DNA of 64,000 nucleotides from Enchytraeus crypticus (GCA_905160935.1 CAJHZI010000649.1:186001-250000); one strand, 5' to 3'; shown: positions 47,800-57,692, numbered from the stretch's first letter. Notes: a model not told the origin generated them from the sequence alone. Numbers and translations are program-made.

Positions 47800-48290
47800 C
47801 ATTTCGGTCGAAAGTAATTACACATTCTTATGCAATTTTTAAAGCTTAGAATTCTTTATAAACAAAAGCCTAACAAAAATTGGTAGTTCAATAAATTTAA
47901 TATTCATTTTATGACTTTTTATCCAAAACTTAATTCTTTTTAATTGTCTAATGTTGTTAAGTTGATAAAATGATTTATTAATTTAGTATTTAATTACAAT
48001 AATTTAATTAGCGGACAAGTCCATTCGAACGATAAACTCAAACTAATTAGCAATACTTTTAACTCTGTCTTCGTAAACAAATCTAATTTATATGCCGAAA
48101 AGGTATGATAGAATAACGTTAAGAATATTAAATTATCTTTGAAAAATTCATTGATATACTTATACGTTTGAACAGAATAAATTCCGCTTTAATTTTACAA
48201 AGTGACTATACCAAGGTACACAATCTTTCGCTGTTGAGCAAATTGTTGTTTTAATCTATAATGACGCTGACAAGCACAGGCTATATCATC
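47800..48290. other. receptor intron, nothing recognised
   Basis: AT-rich. No exon or repeat identified before the LINE scrap at 48,293. Confidence 0.5.
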
Positions 48291-48292
48291 AG

Positions 48293-48418
48293 TACATATT
48301 CTAAGCATCTTTCGCAAAGAACCCGCATTACTCCTATTTCTTCTCTTGTGCGGCATCCTTTCCAAAAACCAAATTGTGTCTTGCTCAGTATCAAATCTGC
48401 TTTCGACTGAATGCGACG
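48293..48418 (-). pseudogene. internal RTE-like LINE scrap
   Basis: About 90 percent match by eye to 14,398-14,525 (RT segment with KTQFGFxKGC...TREEIGVMRVLCERCLE). It lacks both LINE ends, which is not the product of simple 5' truncation. Confidence 0.85.
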
Positions 48419-48765
48419 GTAAACAATAAATACTTGTAAGCATGTATGAATATAGAAATATACTATTGCAGGAATATCATAATTTATTTATATTTTGCTA
48501 AATTTATACATGGATTTTGACTCAGTATGATATAGGCCTATATATTATTCCCTTTTTGCCTCTGGATATAGACGTTAGTCCATATAAATGCAAATGGAAA
48601 CGATAAATATGGTAATTTTTCAATTTAAACTGATCTAGATTAAATTCCCAATGCGCAACTAATTATATATTCGATACTTATGAAATATTTGCTGCGCTAG
48701 ATGTAAAATATTGTTAGAGCCAGTAATTCATACCAAGATTTAGAATTGACAACATGAAGACTTAC

Positions 48766-48885
48766 CACATTTTCGCTCGTCCTCGCCTCCATGGCAGTTG
48801 TTGAATCCGTTGCAAACGTAGAATGGGTAAATGCACTGACTGCTAGTTGACGAACATTTGAAAGGTCTGTCGCTAGGGCAAATGT
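48766..48885 (-). CDS. LDLa receptor: LDLa exon 3, type A
   Basis: 120 bases, acceptor TTGCAG|AC, donor TGTG|GTAAGT, phase 1-1. CPSDRPFKCSSTSSQCIYPF, then VCNGFNNC and GGEDERKC. It lacks both Asp ligands of the CDGxxDC block. Confidence 0.88.
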
Positions 48886-49406
48886 CTGCAAGAATCACAG
48901 TGAATGATGATTAAATTCCTTTAGGAAAACTAAGTAAAATCTCATAATCTGAACTCTTGTCGTTGTGTATTTGTTTATTTTCTTCATAAATGAAGTTAAA
49001 TTATGGAGGACTATTGAAAATGGGCATTGCGAAGCATTTGATAAAATATCATTTTATTTAATTTTTTATATACTGTAACTTCATTAAATCGTTAATAGGC
49101 CTACTGCGTAGGTCCTATTTGCACCAGCTGAACGGAAGCCAAAATCACACACATGATGAACAGAAACATATTAGACTCTGTGGCATTATTTAAGCCTACG
49201 AAACTCATGTAAATAGTTTCAAATTCACTTACAAACACACGCACACGGGACATTCCAAAACTCAAAAATACTATTTATTTTAAAGAAAACCAATTAATTA
49301 CAACTAATAATTAATGAGCATAAACTTCCTCTTTTCATGCAAATTTGTCAAATTCTCCTTCAGATATATTTTTGATTCTATTTTGTTCATTAATTATACA
49401 ATATCT

Positions 49407-49550
49407 GGCCGGAGCCAGTGGCGATGCCGGTAAGTTATGCGACCTCGGATCAGTATGTACGGGGTTCAAATCCTCGGCTCTCCCGTCACTGACATAGCTT
49501 TCGAGTGAGGAAACTGACTTAATTAACATTAGCTTTTTAGCTTTACCAAC
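49407..49550 (+). mobile_element. tRNA-derived SINE (AGTGGCGAT family), best copy
   Basis: GGCCGGAGCCAGTGGCGATG, then CCGGTAAG (A box), GGATCAGTATGTACGGGGTT, B-box GGGGTTCAAATCC, body CCCGTCACTGACATAGCTTT and AGTGAGGAAACTGAC, then an AT-rich end. Head length and boxes fit a Pol III tRNA-type promoter. Confidence 0.85.
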
Positions 49551-49605
49551 ATAGGCTACAGTGTGTGTTATAAAGAATGGCTTTATACAATAACAGCTGT
49601 CATAC

Positions 49606-49719
49606 CGCAGCCATTTTCGTCTTCACCATTTGGGCACTGGCGTGTACCATCACACCTTAAAGTTTTGTATAGGCACTTCTTCGTTGAGTTACACAGAACT
49701 GCGGATCCTTTGCAAGTCT
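49606..49719 (-). CDS. LDLa receptor: LDLa exon 2, type B
   Basis: 114 bases, acceptor TTTCAG|AG, donor TGCG|GTATGA, phase 1-1. TCKGSAVLCNSTKKCLYKT, then RCDGTRQC and NGEDENGC. Gln at the calcium-ligand position. Confidence 0.87.
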
Positions 49720-49749
49720 CTGAAATTCAAAAGCTATTTAATTAGTGGA

Positions 49750-50710
49750 GTGATGCAGTGTGTAATGTATTATTTTAATATAATATATAACCTATAACAT
49801 ACTTTCCAAGGTAAAACTAAAAAGTAAACGTAATACAAATTACTTCTTTGATGACGTCAGCTAATACGCAGCTGCGTTTTGTAAAAGGTTCTTGATATAG
49901 GAATTAAAGGTAAATAAAGACATCTAGGCTAAAATCAGATAGGCTGAAGTAGACAAAAGACTATGCGATAGGGAAACGTATTCAAAGACTTACTGAGTTT
50001 TATGTACATGTAAGTCATCATATTTCAATATTCTCCGGTTGCCATGGTATTGGGCTGGTCGCCAGTAAAGTAGCAGAGTTGAGAAATTTATACAGTAAAT
50101 GTCGTAAACAGTAAGTACCCCAAAGGGCTCACCATGTTGTTCTGCTGGTGGTAGCGCAATGAAATTTTAATATTTAATTTAATTGAAATATTTAAAATAA
50201 TAATAATTATTATTTATTTATTTATTTTATTTAATTATTTTATTTTATTTATATTTTTTTAATTTTAATTTTAATTCTTTTATTTTATATTTTAATTTTA
50301 ACCAATGCTGATTCAAATACAGATTAACTAGTTTCAATTGGGTTCGATTCCAGCTTGAGCCGATCAAAGGTAAAACCTGGCACATTCACAGGAAAATTAA
50401 CTATTATTGTGAATGAACTACTCTTCGTAGTTATTCACAATCTTTCGGATGATAGCCTTCTTGTAGTTTGATAATTTCACTTAGTAACAGGCTGCGGTGT
50501 ATTACCTCAGTCCAGAGTTCATGGTTTCCCTTTACGTGACATTTCCCTATATGGTCTTAGAATAGGTGCTAGTGCCTTGTCTTTCAATTTATAGCTCGAT
50601 TTTTATGTCACTTAGAGACTAGTTATACTTGTGCTTAATTACAGCACAAAATTGCATATTGATCCTTTCATATTTTAATTTCTTTACTAAGGTCCTATGA
50701 GTAATAGACA
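49750..50710. other. receptor intron, nothing recognised
   Basis: Includes a low-complexity TTTAATTTTATT stretch (50,165-50,310). No exon or repeat family identified. Confidence 0.5.
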
Positions 50711-50714
50711 TAAG

Positions 50715-50925
50715 CTATTCAACAGGTTCCAACCGGGAGTATCGATATCTCAATGGTATATGTGCTAGACTTTAGATCATGTGGTTCGGGGTTCGACTCT
50801 GGCTCGAATCACTTATATTTTTTTAAGTTTGACTAAATTTTATCAGTTTTTTTAGAAATGTGGTACGTTGGGGTTAGGGTAAAGGATAGGGGTTAGGGTT
50901 AGGGATAGTTTTAAAAAGTACAAAT
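50715..50925 (+). mobile_element. SINE with telomere-like tail, copy 4
   Basis: A-box-like region CTCAATGGTATATGTGC, B-box GTTCGGGGTTCGACTC, AT-rich body, then GTTGGGGTTAGGGTAAAGGA and GGGGTTAGGGTTAGGG at about 50,868-50,903. The most complete head of the family in the window. Confidence 0.8.
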
Positions 50926-50998
50926 GAAATAAAGTCTTCTTAAAGTTAATTATGACAGGATCAATGTGCAATTTGTGCTGCATTTAAGCGCAAGTCTA

Positions 50999-51946
50999 CA
51001 GGGTGAGTAAAAAAAAGTGATAACACCTGCAAAAAGTTTGAATATCTCAGGCTATTGTTAATATTCTCAAATCAAAATTTTACCAATTACTGAAGGACTA
51101 TTTTAGGATGGGGTGGCCAATTTTCATACATTTTAATCTATAGATGGGCCAGTTATACAAGTTTCAGCAGAGCAACTCTCCATTTTTTACCTAAAATGGC
51201 GTTTGCTACAACGTCGAGGCCAAATTGCACTTCATTGGCGACAAGGAAAAGGTGAACGCTCAGTATTATGTCACTACTTTACTTCCTAAGCTGTTTGAAG
51301 ATTGCAAGGCTCTTCTACCAAATGGTTTCATCTTTCAGCAGGATGGTGCTCCGTCGCATGCATCTCGTCATGCACAGGAATGAATCAGCGAGAGAAATCC
51401 GCATTTCATCAAGAAGAGTGAATGGTCTCCAAACTCTCCCGATCAAAATCCTTTGGACTACCATGTCTGAAGAACCAAGCTGAATCTCTACCAAAAACAC
51501 CAATCGAAGCCTAAAAACAAGACAGAACTGCAGGAAGTGCTACCTACCATCAATTTGAGAGAGACTGCCCCAAGTTGGAATCAACAAGGCTGTCCTAGCG
51601 TTCCGAAAGCTGCTGCAGTCCTGAAAAGCAGCTGTAGGAAAGCATATCGAATAGGCAGCAATGCTAGCAGATACGACTGGTGCTTTCTAAACCACCACTA
51701 CGACCCTTTTCAGGGTCAAAAAATAAAGTTAAATATTATTTTTATTTACAGTACATTCAAAAAGGGGGGTTACTCTCCTGAAACTTTCATAACTGGCCAA
51801 TCTATGTATCAAAATGGATCAAAATTGGCCACCTCAACAAAAATTAGTCATTTAGTAATTGGTAAAAGTTTGATTCGAAAATATTAATAATAACTTGAGA
51901 TATTCAAACTTTTTGAAGGTGTTATCACTTTTTATTACGCACCCTG
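50999..51946 (+). mobile_element. mariner-like element, internally deleted
   Basis: Ends CAGGGTG...CACCCTG with inverted repeats of about 190 bp (the inner part includes AAGTGATAACACCT and AGTTTGAATATCTC), flanked by TA on both sides (50,997-50,998 and 51,947-51,948). The remaining transposase (51,240-51,660) reads YYVTTLLPKLFEDCKALLPN, FIFQQDGAPSHASRHAQE, then after a stop SEWSPNSPDQNPLDYHV. These are the second and third Asp blocks of a Tc1/mariner DDE/D enzyme. The DNA-binding half and the first catalytic Asp are gone and stops are present, so it is not autonomous. Confidence 0.9.
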
Positions 51947-51949
51947 TAG

Positions 51950-52945
51950 TTATGATAATGAAACCTGCAAGCATAAAGTAGGAGAGTGCTGTCGAGTTAC
52001 GAAGTAGAAGTGAATGAGGAAGGACGGAACAGACAACGCTAGGGACAGTAACTCAGAACAGTAACTCTATTTAAAGATAACTTCTTGGATTTTAACGGTG
52101 AGAGTAATTTAACACTTGTTTTGATTTAGGACGCTTAGGTCCATTTGCTATCTAAACATCATGCTAGTAGTCAATTATCTGTCGTTGTCGTCTCTTTACT
52201 TGAGTACGGTCTTCTCTTGAATTGATATTATATGTGTTAGTAGTATCGTAGGCCTGAAACTGATGAAATTTCGATGTCTAACTTTAAGATAAACGAGCTC
52301 TAAGACTTTTGTAACTTTATATATTATTTTTGTGTGAATGTCTGAATGCTAGAAGGTTGCATTATATATTAATTTAATTGATTTCGTAATTCGTCTCTGT
52401 TTTAATTAGTTCTACACGGGTATAACTTAGACAATTAAAAAGGTAACCCTATCTTTGCTAGTCACCCCCCAGATATCAGGATTTGAAATTTTATTTCCTT
52501 TCTCAGTCCTTCATGCAGTCTTCTATTCTTTCCAACTTGCAATAAAGGGGTGAATGAGTAACCCAATTATAATTATATAAAATGAAATAAATAAATAAAT
52601 TTTAAAATATCACAAAATAATAATATATACTATTATAATAAATAATATTATATATATGCATTAATTATCTTATTGATTTAAAACTCGTTGCACGTTATAA
52701 ATTTTATACAAGTTGATTAGAAAGCTATAGATATCATCATGAACCATCTATCATTCCATTGGAATGTGTACTTTTTGCAAGATTTCGCTAGAAATTAGAA
52801 GCTAACGAATTCAATGAAATAATTGCTCAGAAAGTAGAGGGCGGGATTTAGCACCCTTGGTTTAGAAAAACCATATAAACTATATTTCTACGGATATATT
52901 TTATGAAGCGGTAAATTTTGAGTTTGACGATTGTTTCCGCACCAC
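51950..52945. other. receptor intron, nothing recognised
   Basis: No exon, LINE or SINE motif found. Short AT-rich low-complexity stretch at 52,580-52,660. Confidence 0.5.
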
Positions 52946-52947
52946 AG

Positions 52948-53032
52948 GGGAACCTTAGGGGCCGGAATTCGAAGCGGTAGCCTCTTGCGTGTCAGATAAA
53001 AGTACTATCCACTCAACCATCCAACCAGTACA
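52948..53032 (-). mobile_element. tRNA-like pseudogene or SINE head
   Basis: The minus strand reads GGTTGGATGGTTGAGTGGAT (A-box region), ACTTTTATCTGACACGCAAG (anticodon-arm region) and GCTTCGAATTCCGGCCCC (T arm with B box). The arms pair poorly and no acceptor stem closes. Confidence 0.5.
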
Positions 53033-53558
53033 ATCACAAGGTAGTGGCCGGACCCCTAAATATATCAACCGTAGACGACTCGTATGGTAATAGGTGACTA
53101 AGAAAACTTACGGAGAGCAAAGAAAAACCACCTTATGAACGGTATTTACGATTCTCCAGGCTACATGAGTAATAATACAATGCAATACATGCATCTAGGG
53201 ATAGATAAAGAGCAAACTTTAGTGAAGATATTAACTTACTGATCCACGGAGTGCATTTTATGAAACGTGAATGCAAACTTTGAGTATGAACATGTACGTT
53301 TGAGCTTCCGAATGCCAAAATACTCGAGAAAGATGCTACAAAAACGTGAAATAGTTGCACACATCTTTCCGGATATAAACTTTCTAAACTTAGTAAAAAT
53401 GCAAACTAGAAATTGTAAAGGCACACAGTGAGCTGAACCTAGTACTAGAGCTGTAATTTTCATTTAACAGAAGACTAAAGACTGATTGGCATAATGCAAG
53501 TATATACCGGTATACCCGTATAGATTACATAACTTTTAATGACATTTAAAGCATTTAC

Positions 53559-53678
53559 CACAATTTTCTTCATCCTCTCCATAACTACAATGTAGTGATC
53601 CATCACAGACGTAGGATGAAGGAATACATTGTCCAGCAGACCTTGTGCAGCTGAATGATCTATCGCTAGGGCAAACAC
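53559..53678 (-). CDS. LDLa receptor: LDLa exon 1 visible (most N-terminal seen), type A
   Basis: 120 bases, acceptor TTAATAG|GT, donor TGTG|GTAAAT, phase 1-1. CPSDRSFSCTRSAGQCIPSS, then VCDGSLHC and YGEDEENC. Its phase-1 acceptor requires a further upstream exon; no signal-peptide exon was found between here and 64,000, so the 5' end is probably outside the window. Confidence 0.86.
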
Positions 53679-53689
53679 CTATTAACAAT

Positions 53690-55130
53690 TATCAATCAAT
53701 CTATATGCAAATCAAACACAAAGTTAATCTAATAACTCCGCAAGCAAAGCTCTCATTCAGTAGGCCTGCATATAGAATGGCTCAAATTGATCTCATAAAA
53801 TTTATTAGATGTGCAAGAGTTTCAGATTTCGATATAAATCTTATGAATTATACAACTTAAGAATATCCACAAACATCTAGGCTTAGGACTTACGAACCAA
53901 TAAATTATAAATAACGAATAAATTATTATTAATTATTAGAATAAATTATTAAAATAACGTTATCTATATTCAAAGACATAGCTAAGGTTAACGTCAGTTT
54001 CTGTCAGTATCCTTCAAAGCATTCATGCCAATTTACTTGGAATATTGGAGAGGTACTTGAAGAAAACCTTTGCTACGATGGCATTGTGATGCAAGAATAT
54101 TTTAGCAGGTGCCCGAAGTGATTTCCATTTTATAGATACTAAACGACAAAACAAGTTCGCTTGAAAATGACTTCTTATTTTAAAAATTAGCTCAGATCAA
54201 CTAGTCTAATGGGACTTAGATAAAACTGTGTTTTGAGCTCCGATGCTAACAAAATTCAATTCGAGCATCCGCTGAATAAGTTTCTATCAACATGTCCTTT
54301 CTATCAAAAGTTTCCTTCAAAGTTGGTCACAAAATCCCATATTTGTATATGATTTCTCTTTAAGACTAAATCAGTGTAGATATTGACAAATACCATATGC
54401 AGTTTACATGTACATACTAACTCTGTGATTGAGTTATACTGGGGATGATGATGCACATCAGTGAAACCAGACAAACGGCCCTCCTATACAATTCCATTCT
54501 ATGGATCAAAAGAACTCAAAATTTGCGAAGATCGTTAGTTATAGTTAATCAAACATACACAAACACGCTATATCTTAATATTCTTCCTAATAGTATTATA
54601 AGATAGAGAAAAATATAATCTGTTATTAATGGTAAAGTAAATTAAGGTAAATTAAAGCACGAGAAACACTAATGAATAAAAATATATGCTGTGAAAATAT
54701 TATATTTACATATATGTTAATTTTTTTTACTTACTGTAGCCTAACATTTAACATGTTCATCATTTTTAGCTATATTTATACCGAATAATCGAATACACAT
54801 TTATAAAGATTTAAAGAAAATTTCTCAAGGTTTTTTTGGCAGATTGACTTAGAAAGGTGTATACTCATGTATCAGATAAAACACCTACAAATAAGCTATC
54901 CGACATTATAGTAGGGCTTACTAAATCTAACATTAATCAAAAATATTAATTTCGGCCGTTTAAAAGACGAAACTCATAGTATCAAAATAGTGTACTATAT
55001 TATACTATTATATTATGTTTTCAATTATTTTGTATTGATTATTCTCCTAACACTTGTACCTCATCGACATGCAATCAGAAGAGTGTTCATATAAGTGTAA
55101 TTAATATTTTAAATTCATTCCGATTCATAC
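53690..55130. other. non-coding stretch upstream of the first visible LDLa exon
   Basis: A 25-base scrap of the AGTGGCGAT SINE (GCTAAGGTTAACGTCAGTTT, 53,982-54,002) is the only thing recognised. No further LDLa-type cysteine-rich exon on either strand. Confidence 0.5.
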
Positions 55131-55135
55131 TGGTG

Positions 55136-55196
55136 GTACAAGTCGTAGGAAGTCCTACGACTTGTACTTTAATGGTTCAGGAAGTTCTGAACCATT
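55136..55196. repeat. two adjacent perfect hairpins
   Basis: Hairpin 1: GTACAAGTCGTAGGA (55,136-55,150), loop AG, exact inverse to 55,167. Hairpin 2: AATGGTTCAG (55,171-55,180), loop GAAGTT, exact inverse to 55,196. Both centres share GGAAGT. Confidence 0.95.
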
Positions 55197-55657
55197 CAAA
55201 TAAAGTTAAGATAATTTGTAATAAACCTACACTACTAAACTTTCTAAAAAAGGACCTAACATGTCGGAATAAGCGACTGATAGCAATGACAGTAGAGACC
55301 GTTAAGTTTACTCGATCTCTCTCTAACTACATGCAATACTTCCGTAGATTATTCAGCCGGTTGAAATACTTCCGCATTTCTCGAGTTCGATCACAGCAGT
55401 AAAATAGGACACACTTTGAATTAGAATTTAAAGCAAATATATGAATCAGTGTGCAGAAAAATACCATTTAACTATAAAGAATAAATTAGCCTTACGAAAC
55501 TGCACGTTATGAACGGTTCTAACGCAATTTCTTCTAATTGCCTAGTTGAAATGATCACGGAATGAATATTAAAAAGAACATTATACGCAAGGTATACATT
55601 ACTAAGGTAATTTCTAAATTAAAATGTACATAATTAACTCTATAAAATTCAAGGAAA

Positions 55658-55848
55658 CGCTCATTGTTTGGGAGGGGAAGATGAACAAAACTGTGGTAAA
55701 TTATCTATTAAAATTCTTATTCTATTTTTTAAACTTCAGGGTGTTATGAAGGAGTCACCAACACATTGCCTATATTGTCATGTCGCTTAGCCAGGAGCCA
55801 CAACAGAAATGATGTCTTTAATTACATTTAGTAACTGTATTAATTTAT
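55658..55848 (+). pseudogene. inverted fragment of the LDLa unit
   Basis: The plus strand reads the second half of an A' exon (CGCTCATTGTTTGGGAGG, then GAAGATGAACAAAACTGTG) and its donor GTAAAT, followed by about 150 bases of the adjoining intron as found at 40,840-40,695 and 44,453-44,310. It carries the AATTCTTATTCTA variant of unit 3 and the older copy. It lies outside the gene span in opposite orientation and lacks the first half of the exon, so it cannot serve the gene. Confidence 0.9.
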
Positions 55849-55890
55849 GTAAATACACCATCTTACTGTCACTGAGAAGAGATGTTAAAG

Positions 55891-56090
55891 TGGCCACACA
55901 CGATCAAATTTATCTGAACAGATATCTGTTCAGATAAATTTGATTCGTCCACACACGGTCAATTTTATCTGTTCAGATCTGAGATCTGAACAGATATTTT
56001 GGCCACACACGGTCAAATTTATCTGCAGATAAAACTGATGATCGCCCACCCACGGTCAAATTTGACTGTTCAGATATCTGATCAGTTATG
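55891..56090. repeat. cluster of palindromes with repeated CCACACACGGTC word
   Basis: The word GGCCACACACG(A/G)TCAAATTT recurs four times (about 55,893, 55,949, 56,001 and 56,045), each followed by ATCTG-type palindromes. These include a perfect 42-bp palindrome at 55,903-55,944, a 31-bp palindrome around one base at 55,966-55,996, a 16-bp one at 56,018-56,033, and a 20-bp one with one mismatch at 56,066-56,085. Confidence 0.95.
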
Positions 56091-56609
56091 CTAATTAGCT
56101 GTCAATCATTTCCAGACTGCAGCGCGCGTGACTGGCACTGTTATTAATATAGTCAAACAATATATTTTGAGCTATTTAAACTATTAATTTGAGAGCTACC
56201 CATCCCCTGATTGATGGTGGCTGTCCAAATGATGAAGTTTCATTTAATGATTTAATAGGTTCATTTTTATTATTTTATTCTGTAATCTCAATTTAAAATT
56301 ATATCCCTGCCTTTTTTGTATGCACAAGTTCAACTATTATCATTAGTTTTATTTACGTTCATCATTCATGTAGATCATATTTATTCTGTGCTTTTTCAGT
56401 GGATTGCGCGTTTCTAACCGTTAAGCCATACCCACCCAATACTTCACTATCAATACAACAGTATAATATAATACTAGTTATAGTCTATACTTCCACATGG
56501 TAGGTATTCTGCATCATTAAGTATTCTGCATCATCGTCACTATTTAGTTTATATTTCTGCATCCTCGTATAGGCAAAGTCCCTTACGTGTAGGCCTAAAT
56601 ATAACATAA

Positions 56610-56900
56610 CATCAAATAACGGCACACTTAGTCAGGAAGCATAGATGCTTGTTTAATGCCCATTTCCTCCTTCTTCTCCATGGTTATTAGTAATCGTTTT
56701 CTTTTGGTGGCGCATTAATTGCAGCCGGTGCGGATTTACGAATAACCTTCCATCACCCTGGGTTTTTTCATTCCTAAGCTGTCAACACTCAGCCTTCCAA
56801 GGTGGTCACTCACAAAGTACTAACTGAGGTCGGTGTAGCTTAACTTCGATAATTGACGCGCAACTAAACCAAGTGCGCTAAATCCCGCCAAACGGCCTGT
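56610..56900 (-). mobile_element. 5S-rRNA-derived SINE, copy 3 (best 5S match)
   Basis: The minus strand reads GAAGTTAAGCTACACCGACC, TCAGTTAGTACTTTGTGAGT, GACCACCTTGGAA, aligning with the 3' two thirds of 5S rRNA and its internal Pol III promoter. It is followed by a body with GCACCGGCTGCAATTAATGC and TTACTAATAACCATGG shared with the other two copies. Confidence 0.75.
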
Positions 56901-57199
56901 TTATGAAGTGTTCATTATCGCGGGAGATTGTGAAACACTGTATAAATTGCGCATAGCATTTTTATTGTTGAGAAATACAATAGAGATTGACTATAAACAA
57001 AATTATTATTCTTTTTTATAAAATTTTAATTTGTTTAGCGAAGGTGTTTAATATTGAAATTTAAAAAAGCCGTTTAGCATACCGTATATCCCTACTCGGG
57101 GTCGAAACGAAAGGGTTTAGATGGGAAATGGAACATTAAGATCACGTATAGATATCGATTTGGCGTATATAACGTTTGCACGACTATGTTTTTATTTTT

Positions 57200-57278
57200 T
57201 CACGTCGCAACGCAGTCCCTAACTCGCGACCTCTCGTTCTAGAGGCGAGCTCTTTATCACTGCACCACTAGTCATTCA
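57200..57278 (-). mobile_element. tRNA-like pseudogene or SINE head
   Basis: The minus strand reads CTAGTGGTGCAGTGATAAAG (A-box region), GCCTCTAGAACGAGAGGTC (anticodon arm, well paired) and GCGAGTTAGGGACTGCG (degenerate T arm). The B box is altered and no acceptor stem is seen. Confidence 0.5.
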
Positions 57279-57389
57279 ATTTATAATAAAATTAATATCG
57301 AAATTTAATAATGATATTTAATTCGGTAACGCTTATCTCTGTCAAAAGCATCTTTGTGATTTATAATACTTTTATTTTAATTACTCAAT

Positions 57390-57430
57390 TAAAATTTAAT
57401 TACTCGATGCTGTCATTGATGACTGTAGCA
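57390..57430. repeat. 33-bp word repeated at 63,560
   Basis: TCGATGCTGTCATTGATGAC followed by TG(T/C)AGCACTCT occurs here and at 63,561-63,593. Dispersed repeat of unknown type. Confidence 0.7.
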
Positions 57431-57479
57431 CTCTAATTGTTGTTGTTATTATTATTAACATTATTATTATGTATTATTA

Positions 57480-57580
57480 AATTTGCATTTATGTGCATAT
57501 GTATGTGTATGTGTATATGTATATATGTGCGTGAAGAAATATGTATATGTATATATATATGTGTGTGCCTCTATTCTGTA

Positions 57581-57621
<41 letters not shown>

Positions 57622-57692
57622 TGTATATATATATATACATTATATATATATATATATATACATTGTATGTATATATATATATATATATATGA
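57480..57692. repeat. (TG)/(TA)n microsatellite
   Basis: Interrupted TATG and TA runs. The long open frames over it are artefacts. Confidence 0.95.

Larger units (their letters stand above)
44476..47800. repeat. older, diverged copy of the 3.6-kb unit
   Basis: Exons 6, 5 and 4 repeat the A', A, B order of the units, and short intron stretches flanking them remain alignable (for example CATGAAATATATACGGTAAT before exon 5). Large intron parts differ and contain other insertions. This is an earlier round of the same duplication. Confidence 0.8.

Noticed and set aside
49407-49490. Functional tRNA gene
   Set aside because: A and B boxes are present but the acceptor stem and anticodon loop do not form, and the head continues into a repeated non-tRNA body.
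53133-53463. Minus-strand frames starting MKITALVLGSAHC or reading QLFHVFVASFSSILAFG as candidate signal-peptide exon of the receptor
   Set aside because: They lie downstream of LDLa exon 1 in gene order, the second has no ATG, and no donor with phase 1 was found; an alternative first exon cannot be excluded but is unsupported.
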